Source: Planococcus citri (taxonomy: Eukaryota > Arthropoda > Insecta > Hemiptera > Pseudococcidae). Taken from it: DNA of 64,000 bases. This document shows, piece by piece, positions 46,590 to 59,552 of this stretch. The stretch's first letter is position 1; each line of letters starts with the position of its first letter. Both the position numbers and the translations under genes were made by a program. The stretch covers positions 30,290,836-30,354,835 of the forward strand of contig NC_088681.1 of the NCBI RefSeq assembly GCF_950023065.1, written 5' to 3'. The notes under the pieces were generated by a model, which searched no databases, had not been told where the DNA came from, and saw only the letters and a list, made by a program, of their open reading frames with translations.

Positions 46590-47450
46590 GAATTTTTGGA
46601 AATTTTTGACTAGGTACTTGTAAGTGTGATTTTTTGCAATTTCTACAAAAAAATGTCAATTTTCAACAAAAATCAAGACTTTGACAATTTCAGCAAAAGG
46701 TATGGCTTTTTGACAACTTTTAGCTAGAAAATGAGATTGATTGGGCTATTTTATTTTTAAAAAATATACTATTTTGGAATTTTTGAAAAAGAAATGAAAA
46801 TTTTTAGACATGCTATTTTGTCAATTTTGTAGCAAAAAGCAGGATTTTTTTCGCATTCATTGACAAAAAAGTGAGACTTTTGGACAATTTTTTAATAAGT
46901 GAGACTTTTTTGAATTTTTTGCGAAAGAATAATTTTTAGCCATTCACAAAAATCCAAATATTCTTTACAATTTTTGAAAATTGCGAGAATTTTTTTCGAT
47001 TTTTGGCACAAGGCAAGAACTATTAATAATTTCAACAAAAAACTACATTTTTTGGTAATTTTTGTCAAAAAAGCGAGTTGGATTTTTATTGCAAGCAAAT
47101 GACAATTGTTAGCCATTTACAAAAATGCAAAACATTTTTTCAGTTTTTGAACATGCAAGAATTTTTGACAATTTTTGGCACAAGACGAGAATTGACAATT
47201 TGAACAAAATACAAAAACCAGCAGCATTTTTGCTAAAAAGCGATTTTTTTTTTAAAACAGGACTCCGGCAATTTTAGCAAAAATTCTGCTATATTAAAAA
47301 AGAGTTACAATTTTTTGTTTTGGAAAAAAAAACGAGACTTTTGGGTAATTTTTCTGGAAAAATTTCAGAAATTTTGCTAAAAAGCGAGAATTTATGTCAC
47401 TTTTTTGCCAAAAAGCGAGTGTTTGACAATTTTAATTTTACCAAAAAACA
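46590..47450. repeat. Degenerate short-unit tandem array, relative of 18950-20018
   Basis: Repeated variants of AAAAAGCGAGACTTTTTG and GACAATTTTTGGCAAAA, spaced about 40-50 bases and heavily diverged. Frames inside are low-complexity shadows. Confidence 0.65.
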
Positions 47451-50400
47451 GAATTGAAGCTTCGAGAATTCAAGCTTTCTACTCAGCACCAAAACTTTCC
47501 ATTGCCCAACTTTTAGTTTTAGTGTTTCAGTTCAGCTTTAAAATTTTTTTGAATATTGATGATGATGAATAATATTTTCCTTAAAAACCTTGGGAAGGCG
47601 AGGGTTTAATTCTATTCTGGAGATTTTTTTCCAGTGGATTAGTAGGCATCATTTCTTTTTTCTTTTAAAGTAGAATGATGTAAAAAATTTGGGAGATTTT
47701 TAACTTCATTTTTGGTAATATTGGTAGCCAAGTAAATAGGTAAACTAAAAGTGAAATCAAAATTCTCTAAGTAGTTAAATGTCAAAAAGAGAATATGAAA
47801 TCTAAGATCCACTGAAGACATCAGAATATCTGGAACCTGGAAACCAACACCAATAATTTGACTTTGAAGGTTGAAAATATACCTATAGTTTTAATTCAAT
47901 TTTTTTGAATTGATCGGAAATTGGAATTACTTTTATACGTTTATTCTTTTCCATTGTTTTATTTAATCATTTTATTTATTTTTAATACCTAATAATATTA
48001 AAATTATTCAAATATTTCATTAAATGAATTATAATACAAACATATTATTTTGAATTTCGAAATAAAAAGTTAAGAAATATTTTTTAAAAACATTTTTATA
48101 TTATGTAGATATTAAAAATGTAATGTTTTGATTAAATTCAAATATTTAAATGATACGTGTCGTATCGGAAATGAGTATTTTCGTTATTTTGTGCTTGAAA
48201 GTGGTCGATTTTTGACTAAAACGCGTCGAAATCGCAATAAATTACAATAAACGAGTTCTTAAATCACATTATAATTTGTTATTTCTTCAATTTTGCTTTT
48301 TAATAAGAAAATACATATTCTATAACGCGTTTTTTTGACACGAATTATTTCTGAATATTCAATACTTAATTGTAAAAAAAAAACAAAAAATTACGTCAAT
48401 TTGTTTGCAACCATTTCTACTTTTAAAACAAAGTTAAACAATAAACAGAACTGTTCAACGCCTCATATTACGAGTACATTTCAAAAAAAAAAAAAAATTG
48501 AAAATAACATAATTAATTATTTATAAGCATTTACCTTGTTAATAAGGATGAATTTAGACAAAAATTTCTTCGTAGGTATTTGAATCATAGGTAGGTACAT
48601 TAGATTATTTTTTTGTAGGATGAAGTTGAAAGTTTCCAATCATTTGCCCCTTCAAAGGGAAAGAAAAGAGGGGCTGTGCAGGAATTTTACCTACAATCAT
48701 AGCCTATTGTTCATTGTTTTCTTTTCCTCAGTCGAAAAATTTATTATTTTTAAAAAATTTCATCAAACGAGTTTTTTTTCAATTACTTTACTGCATTTTA
48801 ATTTGCTCAATTTTACTTCCTAAAGTCGTCAATCAAGTTTTCAAAAAAAAAAAAAAAACAAAAAAACCGAATTAAGTAAAATAATTACTGCATTAAATTT
48901 TTTAAAATTAAAGATGGTAAATTTATTCCATTTTTGAATTTTTAAATTTTCAATAGATCCAGAAGATGATTAATTTTATCAAAAATTAGATTTGCTTGAT
49001 GAGTTGATGAAATACTTTCTGATTCCAATTTCGCAAGAATTCAATCAGGTTTAATTAAAAAAGAAAAGAAATGAATTCAAAAATTACTTTGATTTTGTGT
49101 TTTTGAAATCATGAGGACCTAAGAATATTTCAATCGATCACGGCCGATTTTCGTTTTTAAAAAGGTTGAATAACCTAGTATGATGAATTAAATCCAATAC
49201 CTAATCTCATTAATTATTATTTATTTTGAATTTTATTAGAATTTTTTCATTTACCTATTCATTTTCTACCTTCCCCCTTTTTTTTCATCTTTGTAAGTAA
49301 TTAGTAATTTGTTGCAAAATGTAATTGAATTTTTTCGGGCAGGTGTACTGTATACTATTGTGTGTATCTCATTCTTAGAATTACATATGTACGAATAGTT
49401 GCAGACGTGGTATTGTCCATCAAAGCTTGTATTCTTTGGAGTGGTGTTATTTACATATCAATGGCTTTTTAAAATTGAGTAATTTTTATCTCTTTCTTAG
49501 CACTCACATATAATTTTATTGACGTCAACTTGAAAAAAATTCCTATAACACGTTCAAACAGAAATGCTTGCTTACACGTACATATTTTATATTGTAGATT
49601 TTTCAATACAAAAGTTTTCCAATTTTTTTTGGAATAACGTCGACTTTATTGAGAGCTGAAAAGTTGGATTTCAAGGTGTTTTTTAAAAAGGAATTTGAAG
49701 CGAAATTCAACGTTCACCCTCCCCTTTCCCTCCTCATTCAGGAGACATTCCTCGACGTAGGTTCGGTAGATAGATGATAGATTTATAATAATGTACATTA
49801 AAATTACAATAGATAGCGTAGCGGTGCTGTCGTAGACTTATGTACGACGTACACGTAAACTGTAGGTTAGTATGTAGGTCAGTAGCTGGTTCTCAAGGCC
49901 ACTTCACTACTTTCACTCTCTTTAGCTGCGCGTTAGTTGGGCAAAGGGGTAGGTGAAGATCATTTTCGTTCGCAGAAAAGGAAAGTGATTTTTATTATCA
50001 CATCGATAATGTAGGTCAATGTCGGTAGGTTCATTGCGCTCACTCTCACTCGCACTAGTGACTGTGTGACTGGTTAGCTAGGAAGTTTTTATTTACTCAT
50101 CCACGTGTTTTCCGGGTGAGGGGAGGCAACCGAAGTTTGCCATTTATGGAAGGGAATTGAGGGGTGGTAAACTTTCATTCATAATGCTGGCCCTCTCCTT
50201 TCCTCGCTATTCTCGCAACAATAATTTCATTCATCTTCGTCAAGATTTCCGATTTTCGTACAAATGAATGTCTTGCAAGGTGGAATGCGCAAAATCTCGC
50301 CCCAAGTGAACTGTGAATAAATTTTTTTTCAAAGTCGATAAATTGAGATTTCGATAATTTTTATTTACCATGGAAAATTTTTCGCATGCATCCACTAATT

Positions 50401-51635
50401 GCTAAAAATATGTTTTATCGTTGAAAAAAAAAATGCTCGTCTTTAAAGTAAAGTAAGCAGTAAATGTCGAAGTTCCAGATTTTCTTTTTCAAAAGTGATT
50501 GGAAATTCGAAAAACTGAAAAACGTTTCAATACGAAGCTTTTTTTAGCAACATTATTTTCATAGCTAACTTTGAAAAAATTCCAGCTCATTGTAATTACA
50601 AAATAAAATGAGCTTCAAATAAAAAAAATTAAAACAACTAGATACAACAACTACCAATTACATAATATCTACTCGTACATAGTACATTTTCTCTAATTTA
50701 TTCATTAGGTAGCTCTGAAATTTTGAAATCTGCTGACATCTATTACAGTGCAGTAAATTTGTGTGAAAAGAACAAACGTAATATTGAGGCTTTTGATTTC
50801 TGTATCATTTTACCATCGATGTATTTTACTGAATCGATTTGAAATATTTCCAGGGCTTGAGTTTTAAATCGAAATTCTCTTTTTTTTTCAAAAAATCTTG
50901 GTTACCTATCTACATACATTTACCTACATGTGGTTTTTGACCGTATAGCTGAATTTATGGAATATTACGCGTACAGGAGGATCTTAAATTGACATGGATA
51001 CCTAATAAAAACCAATATTACGGAGAATTACACAATCTTATTGCTTCACATCAGATAGTAGCATTATCCTTTAATCAGGTAGGTAAGCTACATATGTATT
51101 ACTAGCTTTGAGAATTTCTGAGTATTATGAAGGTATCATCTTAATATGTTCAACTTTTTATTTGATAACTCAGTTCAAAGTTTTCCTAATTCTGAAAGGA
51201 AATTATGGTAAACCGTTAGAAACCATCGCTCCAATTTATGATCAAGGGAATAGAACAGTTTTTCATGCAATTGGTGTTCGTCAGATTTTGCATTTAATAT
51301 AAAAAGTAGGCTATTCTACTTGTCTGAATATTATCCTTACTTTACGTTGAAAGTTTCAAAACATCCTGCATCAGATAAAAAGGTTGTGCAGATGAGTCTA
51401 ATAAAAATTGAGTAACCATCATAGTGCCACTGGCACCGAGAATTGATACATTGCGTCAAAGTGAGACTGGGACGCAAGTGCCAGTTATCAGTGCCAGTGC
51501 CAGTGTGGAAAAATTTGAAGAGAGCGCACGCGATTTCAGTCTCTTCCAATCATCATTTCGTTTCTACAGTGTTACCTTAGTAGAAATCCATTGCGTAATA
51601 CTTCTATATTCCATGAATTTTCTTCGAAATTTTTC
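47451..51635. other. AT-rich intergenic DNA, no gene recognised
   Basis: Short frames only. About 49700-50200 is less AT-rich with pyrimidine-rich CACTCTC stretches and could hold a promoter or untranslated exon; there is no direct support. A CAGTGCCAGT-type short duplication lies at about 51476-51510. Confidence 0.45.
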
Positions 51636-51710
51636 GGCTCCTGCTGGGTTCGAGAACCCGGGTACCTCGCGTGACAGTCCGTTGCTTAACCAATTCCGCC
51701 ACCGCGTGAG
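51636..51710 (-). repeat. tRNA-derived SINE head or tRNA pseudogene
   Basis: On the minus strand TGGCGGAATTGGTTAAGC is a good A box with a tRNA-like D arm, and CCGGGTTCTCGAACCC resembles a T arm and B box carrying a two-base insertion. The 5' and 3' ends do not pair as an acceptor stem, so this is not a functional tRNA. Such sequences normally head SINEs; the body would extend leftward toward about 51420. Confidence 0.5.
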
Positions 51711-53848
51711 ATATAAATGATCGCAATAAAGTGACTGTTAGCTGATTTTTGTGAAAAGAATTTGCGTTTTGCACTTTTGCTCATTCATTTTGAGCATGTA
51801 TCACTCAAAATTTTTTGACACTAATTCTTTTTGTGAAAATTATCATCAAATTAACATTACATCTGATTATCAAAATTTTCATTTGCTTAAATCTTCAATT
51901 TCAATTTGTATTTTTCTCCCTAAAAAATTCTAGAAAGGTTCCAATTTTTAAATTTTTTTCCCAATAAAAATTTTCAAGAGTATAAAGCTCAAAAATTTTA
52001 AATATTTAAAAAACAACAAATTTTTATTTTTGTTGTAAAAGCGCTTGTTCAACAAAAAATTATGTTTTGTTTTTGAGAAAAAAGTTGCAACAAGGTTTTA
52101 AAGCAAATTTTTCTCATATCCAAAAAAAATCAAAATACCAAGTATTGAAAAGCTACTCCTCAAAAAAAAAAAACTTTTTTTGAAAATGAGTTTTTTTTCA
52201 AAATTTAGAGATTTTTTCAGAAGAAATTTTAAAACTTGTATTTCTTTTTCTTACTTAACCAGACGTTCTTTTGGATGGATCGCGAAAAAAATTGGAAGAT
52301 TTTGAGAAAATTCAGCCCAGACCTCCATTTATTTGAGATTCTGAGTCGATCAAAGCTATTGATTTCTTCTGAGCGATTAAAAATTTCCAAATTTCTAGGA
52401 GTTTTAGTGTAAGGGAAATTCGTGTTTTTAAAATATTTACTCAATTTTAAATCAAAATTCAATTCTAAAAAAAATCTGAAATTTTGCAATTTTTTAAATT
52501 TTTTATGTTCCAGAAAAGTTTTAAACAACAAATAATTTTTCTCATATTTAAAAACAAATTTTTCAAAATATTGAAAAGCTGACTGATCCTGAAAACTTTT
52601 TTTAAAAATGGAGTTTTTTTTCAAAAATCAAAAAATTTTTTTAAAAGAATAGAAAACAGATATTTTTATAAACGAGTAGGTATAAGCACAATAATTTCAA
52701 ATTTTTTCTTTCTAAGCGGTTGAAAATTTGAAATTGCATGGTATTTTAGGGTAAATTCATGTTTTGAAAATATGTTCTTCTTGAATTAAGTATAACGCAA
52801 TTCATTAACTTTGTGAAAATCAAAAGATAAATCATTTCTGAAAATGAGGAAATATTTTTTTATAATAAAGTATAATATACATCGCCAATTTCAAAACGTA
52901 AAAAAAATGAAAAAATTAGCCAATTAGGTACCTACTGGGCAATTTTTTAAATTAAAATTGTTTCCGGAATAATGACTTTCAATGTTTTGGCATAATTAAT
53001 GCAAAATGTTTGTGAAAATAAATTTCAAAATACTCAGCAGAACCCTAAAAGTGATTTGGGATTTTGATGGCAATGGTCTAGATTGACGCGAAATCTTGAA
53101 TACTTATCTTCCAGAACTGAGTCATTTTTTTCAAAACAGATTGGGAAAAGCTTAAAAAAAATATGAAAATTGAAGTTTATAGGAGCATGTTTGAGTCAGC
53201 GCTTTAAATTTAAAAAATGTTTTTACTTCTTTGTTTTGTTTTTTTCAATTAGCAACTCTGTAAAAATTATAGGTATAACAATAATAAAGGTACCTATTTA
53301 CTAGTGCAAGAACTTGGAAGGTGGGTTAAAAATCCTATACGTATCAAAACCTAACTGATCTAGACAGCTTCAATTTCAAATTATCTTCATCTTGGTTTCA
53401 AAATCAGACAAGTGCATTTTCAGGTTCTTTTTATTAGTGGTGGGGGGCAATGTTGGAAGGATATTTTTTGTATTTTTGTTACTCAGTATCATCACTACAA
53501 TTTGTCAAATATCCCCCGGCCCCCCGCCTTTACAATGCTGTATATTTTTGTAACAAAAAACATATAGTTTTTCTCAAAATCAACCCTGTGGCGTTTGTCT
53601 AACTTTGTAACCAAGCTCCTCACTTGGATTCGCACAGATGCAATTCAAGTGCTTGAACTTGAAGTGCTAGATGCTAGGTAGTAGGTACTGTTTTTTTACT
53701 TACCTTACCGTTTTGGCAAATGCGAAAGAGTGTAAAAATTTGCCAATATTGGCATTCTTGTGCAGGTGTGCACTGCCTATCGAACAGAAACACGTTGCTT
53801 TTGCTAGTTTTGACTTTGACGAAATTTCTTTGACTTTTACTGTACTTA
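51711..53848. other. AT-rich intergenic DNA
   Basis: Long A/T runs and repeated CAAATTTTT-type motifs; no gene. Related stretches at about 52030-52230 and 52500-52700 suggest an old local duplication. Confidence 0.45.
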
Positions 53849-54076
53849 CAGGGTGCGCAGAAATATCGTGTACCCCTAAAAAAGTTTTCTGCCAAATAAA
53901 ATATTTTCGGTTGATTTTGATCACAGCGAATGATAAATAATAATGATAGCACATGATTGGTTGTTGGACTGAGGTGATAAGATTCTACCAATATGCATCT
54001 ATATTGTATTTCACATTGTCAACCTATTTTTAATAAAAAACTTTTTTCCAGGTTCACGATATTTTTGCACACCCTG
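53849..54076. mobile_element. mariner-like MITE, 228 bp, TA target
   Basis: Inverted ends CAGGGTGCGCAGAAATATCG (left) and CGATATTTTTGCACACCCTG (right), flanked on both sides by TA. CAGGGTG ends with TA duplication are typical of Tc1/mariner-class MITEs. Single copies of a similar ACACCCTGTA end occur near 2184 and 14267. Confidence 0.85.
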
Positions 54077-55555
54077 TATATCGCAAATCGCATAATTATA
54101 GGACATGAGCGGAGTGGGGTCTGGGGTAAACCAAAAGTCCAAAAATAAGAAAATAAGATATTATGTACCTCTACCTAAACGAGTCGAGCCGTCGAGCGTA
54201 CAAAAGAAAAATCATAATGTTTCTCATTCTCTGACTCTGAGTCAGTCTCAGTCTCAACTCAGTTTACATTTCGTGTTGCTCGCGTGCGGTCGTGGGTTCG
54301 GTTTAGTTTATTTGATCGGCTCATCCTTCGGCTTACCTTCGGCTGCTTATTTATAATATCGTTCGTTCGTTCGTTTCGTTCTCGGAAGAAGTGTTGTGTA
54401 TTTTGTGTGCGTTTTTATTATCATATCGAATGTGCGCGCGCACTGCGCTGCTGTTTCTTTACCCCTCTCTATACACGAGTGAAGCAATTGCGTTGCCATG
54501 GCAACCGCCAGTCGAACCAAGTATAACCCTTTACTCTTCCTAGAAAAAATAAAATACACATGTTCCAAGTTCCAACTATAGTTCCAACTATCAAACCAAC
54601 GTGTTGCTGCGATTTCGCTCGCGAATTTAATTTAATTTACGGTTATCTGTGTGCTCAGTGCTGTGTACGTGATTTTCAGGTGATTTTCTTTCAGGTGATT
54701 TTCGTGTTATTTTCAATTCTCGCAATGCAGAATTGTAGCAATGTAGTACCTTTCTATATTACATAATCATATATTATGCATGCTATTTGAATGTGTGAAC
54801 CACGTCACTTTATCGACAAAAAAATTGTAGGTATGATATCTATAGGAAAAATTGTCAATTCTTCTTAAAAACTCGTCATTTTTTATGGAAAAAATTGGTA
54901 CTTTATCTCGCACCAATCGGTTAATTTCCAAGCATAAAACAACAAAGAAATTGGACAATTCGCATTGAAGTTCCGAACATGAAAAAAAAACAGGAGGATA
55001 AAGATAGGCGGAGGGGTTGAAGGCCACATTCATCATGGACCTACTTCCAAAATTTTTATTAATTTCGTTAGGTTTTTCCCTTATGTACTTCGCTCAGGCT
55101 AAATTGCTCTTTTCTATTGCCGCTGTTTCGCTTCTTGAAACTTCAAACTTTGAAAAGTTTTTGTCTATGCTTCGCTCGCACCAATTTGATTCTCATCTTG
55201 ACTTTTAAAATTTCAAGAAACTATTGATACAATTTTTAAAAAGTTTTGATTAACGATTAACGAATTCTTAAATTAAAATTGGAGTTGTGTGATTTTTCGA
55301 ACCATAAATTTTTATTAAGCTTTCGTCCTCGATTCACTCGGGCCAATTTGGTTCTCTTCGATATACGAGTAGAGTCGATTTCAAGAAACCTACGGTTGAA
55401 TTAAAATAATTTTTGATATTAGAAAAACCAAATTATTTCAAGGAAGTTGAGTTGATCATTTGATAAAACCAAACAGATGACCGTTTGAGATCAAAATGTG
55501 GGCAAAATTTAAAGCAAAAAAGCACATAGAATCACATTAGAGAATTTTCCACTGT
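54077..55555. other. Less AT-rich interval, possible promoter or 5'UTR
   Basis: About 54200-54720 has CpG-containing pyrimidine-rich sequence, a GTTC tandem run (~54360) and several short frames. It could hold a transcription start, possibly a non-coding first exon of the myotubularin gene at 61.2 kb: a CAG|GTGATT-like donor occurs at about 54680. Unproven. Confidence 0.25.
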
Positions 55556-56440
55556 CCACATGAAATTACTGTAATTACCGTCAATTTACCGGAATAATGT
55601 AGAGATTGACAAAAATTACCGACCATAATACCGACTGGAAATCAACAAATTACGACTTCAGTTATACAACTTGGGCTTCAATTACCAAAATTACCATTTA
55701 TTTCATTTGAATTACGGTAATTTACCGAAATAATAAATTCAAATTTAGAAAATTTGAAAAATGCATTATTTTATACTTTATAGTTCAACGAAATTCATAC
55801 AATGATTGCATTTCGATTATTATTTCAACGTGAATTACCACTTCGTACGGTAATTACGGTAATAACTCATCTAAAATGGAGAATTGTTAAATTATTGTTC
55901 CCAGCTTGAGTGAATGAATTGCCTTACAGCACATACTCAGTACTAAATCATCAAAAATTTCGTTCAACCGCCTCAATTTAATGATAATTTACCATAAATA
56001 CCGAAATTGCCGTCTGATATTGAAACATTTTGAAAAGTGTGAAGTGTGATAATTTTACCAATTTTACTGGCCGACGAATTTACAGATTATGAACACAATA
56101 ATTTCAGTAACTGCTCTTTTATTCATGGAAAAATTGAATTTACCTTAAATATGAAGTAATTACCTTAAATCCGGGGAAATTACCGAAAATCTTAGATAAT
56201 TACACCAAATCTGAGGTAAATTACGGTAAAAGCGAATTTATTATGGTAAATATGAGGTACTTTGCTGTAAAACTGAGGTAATTACCAATATAAAGTAACT
56301 AAGTACCTTGAATACGAGCAGAAAATCATCGTAAATACGAAGTAATTACCGTAAATATGAGAAAATTGTTGTAAATATAAGGTAATCACCAAAAATATAA
56401 GGTAATTTATCTAAAATATGTGGTAACTAATTATCGCGAA
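55556..56440. repeat. TTACCGTAAAT-type degenerate repeat array
   Basis: AATTACCGTAAATATGAGGT-like words and their complements recur dozens of times over ~0.9 kb, becoming most regular between about 56120 and 56430 at roughly 20-35-base spacing. The word is close to palindromic (GGTAATTACC). Non-coding. Confidence 0.7.
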
Positions 56441-56473
56441 CCCGAGAAAACTGCTCAAGGAGCTTCAGTCGAC

Positions 56474-56640
56474 ATCTACATAAGCAGCAACTAGCAACCA
56501 GCAACTGGCAACTTGGCAACCAAATCAAAAAATTTTGATTTGGTTGCTAGTTCCAGCCAATAACCGAGCAACTTCTTATCATTTTCGTTCCACTGACGCG
56601 AAACGAAGTTGCTAAGTTGCCGAGTTGCCGCTTATGTAGC
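56474..56640. mobile_element. ~167-bp MITE with CTACATAAGC ends
   Basis: The left end CTACATAAGCAGCAACT is mirrored by AGTTGCCGCTTATGTAG at the right, and an inner palindrome, TTGGTTGCTAGTT with its mate, centres on AAATTTTGATTT. Outer bases AGTCGAC and the complement AGTGGAC extend the match. No clear target duplication. Confidence 0.7.
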
Positions 56641-58946
56641 AGTCCACTCAATCTAATATTGATTTTTCCATTTATGAGAATCGTACTTCACATGACAGAG
56701 GAGGCAAATTAATACTCGTAGTTGGGCGGAATGGGGTGAAAATCTCATCATTTTGAATGAAAAATTATTTTAAATACGTATCAAAGTTATTTCCATCATC
56801 TTAAGTAATTTGATGAGTTAGCATCGTTTTTCTCAAAAAAAGTAAACACTATGAGGTTTTGAAATTATCTACTCACTTTGCTTTTAGGTCTGCCAAGGGT
56901 TCAAGTGTGACAAATTTGTCCTCCGTTATTTTGTTCGTGGAAAATGGGGTTCTACAAAATAGCTCAATTTTTTAGTTTCTCAATTTCGTTGAACGCTATG
57001 AATGACGTCCATATTTGTATAAGTATCGTGAGTTGATATAAACAGTCATGATCGTATTATTCAAGCACGCTTATGATGAAAATGAGATTAAAATGCCACG
57101 ATGTGATACGCTGTATGTTTGAAGCTTTCGGCACATTGAAAATTCAATTCGAGATAAAGTGATCATTTATGTACATTGTACAAGTAGGTATGTGATTTGA
57201 TAAAAAAATGTATGTGTTTGTTTTTCTACGTCCTATTTGGTTTCGATGGTTAAGCGTGATGTATTTTTGTGAACGATGTGAAAATTTTCAATTCTCGCGG
57301 TATTACTGACCTCAAGACAATGTTGATTTATTTTCACCACGAATACGATAAGTTTAAAGAAGGTATTACGTCATGTTACTTATTAGTACATATTATTTAT
57401 CTGGTTCTTGAAAGTTTTGTGAAAATTAACGCTTTTAAGTTTTATCAGTGTTTTTCTTTTTGTTCCGAGCCATTTACCGCGAAAGGTCGTAGAATGGAAG
57501 GGGTTTCAATCTACTAGAATTATTAATGAAAGACGAGAAGAAAAATGTGGGATTATTGATCTCATCGTGTCGCGAGTATTAAAAGCTCAAAAATTATAAA
57601 ACTTTTTATTAGAATTGGAATCGTTGGCCAGAAGTACGGAAAAATTGATAATTAAAATTATATAGCGTTTTAGATTAAAACGTGCATGAACTTCGAACAA
57701 AGGTATATACCTATTATCTTTCTGCGAAATGATTTAAATGAAATGGAAGGTTTCCAGGTGGTGTATTCAGACGAAAGTCGTACGCAAGTTGATTAAACCG
57801 CGATGAATAATTCATGTGCGAAAACAAAAAACTAGAAAATGCATCGGAGTGTACCTACATATTATATGAGTTGAGTCAGTTGAGTACGCGCAGTTGGATG
57901 AAATAAAAACGCCGAAAATTTTTATCATTGTGTACGACTGTGTTGATATTATGTATGTGATGTTCATGTATCGATCATGTGCGTGTTGCAAGGTTGACAA
58001 ATATTTAAAATTTTGAACGACCTCGAAAGTGTAGGTTGTATTTTGCGGGAGATTATTTTTGGTGTTTTTGAATCGATAACGCGAGACTTCCGGTCGATTG
58101 GAGAATATTCGGCATGTGCTTGAGTTTTTTTGCTGCAAGAGAATCCTCTGGTGGAAACTACATTATATGAATCATCTCGTTCTCAAATTAAGAAAATCAG
58201 TCGTGGCGGAATGTTCTTCAAGTGTGTTTCCTAATTCTTTAGACTCGTCTTATACAGGGGGGGGGGGTGATTGAAAAATAAAATTCTGTCGCTCAATGTA
58301 AATAAACATATCATTAAGAACTACTCGGAAAATGAGTGGGGACAGAGAGGCAAAAATATAAAAAATGTTCTCAAATCTCAAAAATGGATTTTTGAAAAGG
58401 CTATGGTCAAAGTCTGAGTAGTATGTATTTTGTGATTTATTTCCAAATCCAAGAATATTGGCATTTCATCATTCTTATCAAAAAAACATCATTATTTAAT
58501 TGGCTACTTTTCATGAAAAATAACTGGTTTACGAAAGAAAACGTACCTCTGTGTGTGTATTTAATAATAAAAAACTCATTCAATTTTTTTCTAAAACTCA
58601 TGTGTATAAAAACACCTATCGGTAAAGTATCATCGATAAATTATCTAATCCACTTTGTTTCATTACCTTCCTCACTGTAAAACCATATTATTTGGTCGAG
58701 TATTCTGTTTCCGCTGGCTAGACTTACTCTCGTATACGCTTACCATAACAAGTGGAGCGAAACCTTTAATTCTGTTTCTGTGGTCAAGTAACCGTGGTGG
58801 ACGACTGGACGGACGTGGACTTGAGTTGGTTGACGTAGGAGACGACGCTGCTGCTTTAATTCTCCGACGATACGTTCCTCTGTTGCAAAAAAAAAAAGAG
58901 AGAAAAAGGGAAAAACTGGTTTGGAATATTTAAAACTACAATGAAA
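56641..58946. other. Intergenic DNA, no gene recognised
   Basis: Short frames only. A G-run of about ten bases lies near 58257-58267. Confidence 0.45.
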
Positions 58947-58954
58947 GTATGACT

Positions 58955-59544
58955 CAGTGTTGCAAGAGTAGAGTAAGAGTAGGAGTAAGGAGTGCAAGGA
59001 GTGAGATTTTTTGAGGAGTATATGCTTGGAGTAAGAGCACTCCATGCTGTAGTGTGGAGCTATACTCCTATGCTGGAGTACTCCTTCTGTTTCAAAAAGG
59101 AGTAGGAGTGGAGTTGGAGTGTTGCCAAATCAAAACTCCATACTCGTCTTTTTTTTCCTAAATTTGTGACTAATTACATCAAAATGTTGCTGTTACTTAC
59201 GTATTTTTAATTCTTTTATTTATTTATTTTACTGTTTTTCTCATTCGTTATTGCCATTGATATTATTTTATCAATTATTGATGTACTTTTACCATCTTGC
59301 ACCTTTAATTCATGGATGTAATCAATAATCAATCACTCAATATTTGTAGAGTCAAATTTCCTGAAAAATAATGAAAAATGATAGGAGTAAGGAGTGGAGT
59401 AGGAGTGGAGTAAGAGTATTGACAGTTCCTCTGGAGTGAGTAAGGCGTGAGTATAATGAGTAAATTTCAAAACTAGGAGTGGAGAGTGGAGTCTGGAGTA
59501 TGATGAAAATGCTTGGAGTAAAAACCAATACTCTTGCAACACTG
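58955..59544. mobile_element. hAT-type MITE, 590 bp, 8-bp target duplication, GAGTA-rich
   Basis: Ends CAGTGTTGCAAGAGTA and TACTCTTGCAACACTG are perfect 16-bp inverted repeats. Exact 8-bp duplications GTATGACT flank the element (58947-58954 and 59545-59552). CAGTGTTGC ends are characteristic of hAT transposons. Both flanks of the interior are packed with GGAGTAGGAGTGGAG-like repeats, on the same strand at both ends plus some complements. There is no transposase. Confidence 0.95.
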
Positions 59545-59552
59545 GTATGACT

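Noticed and set aside
51636..51710. Functional tRNA gene
   Set aside because: The acceptor stem does not pair and the T loop carries an insertion.
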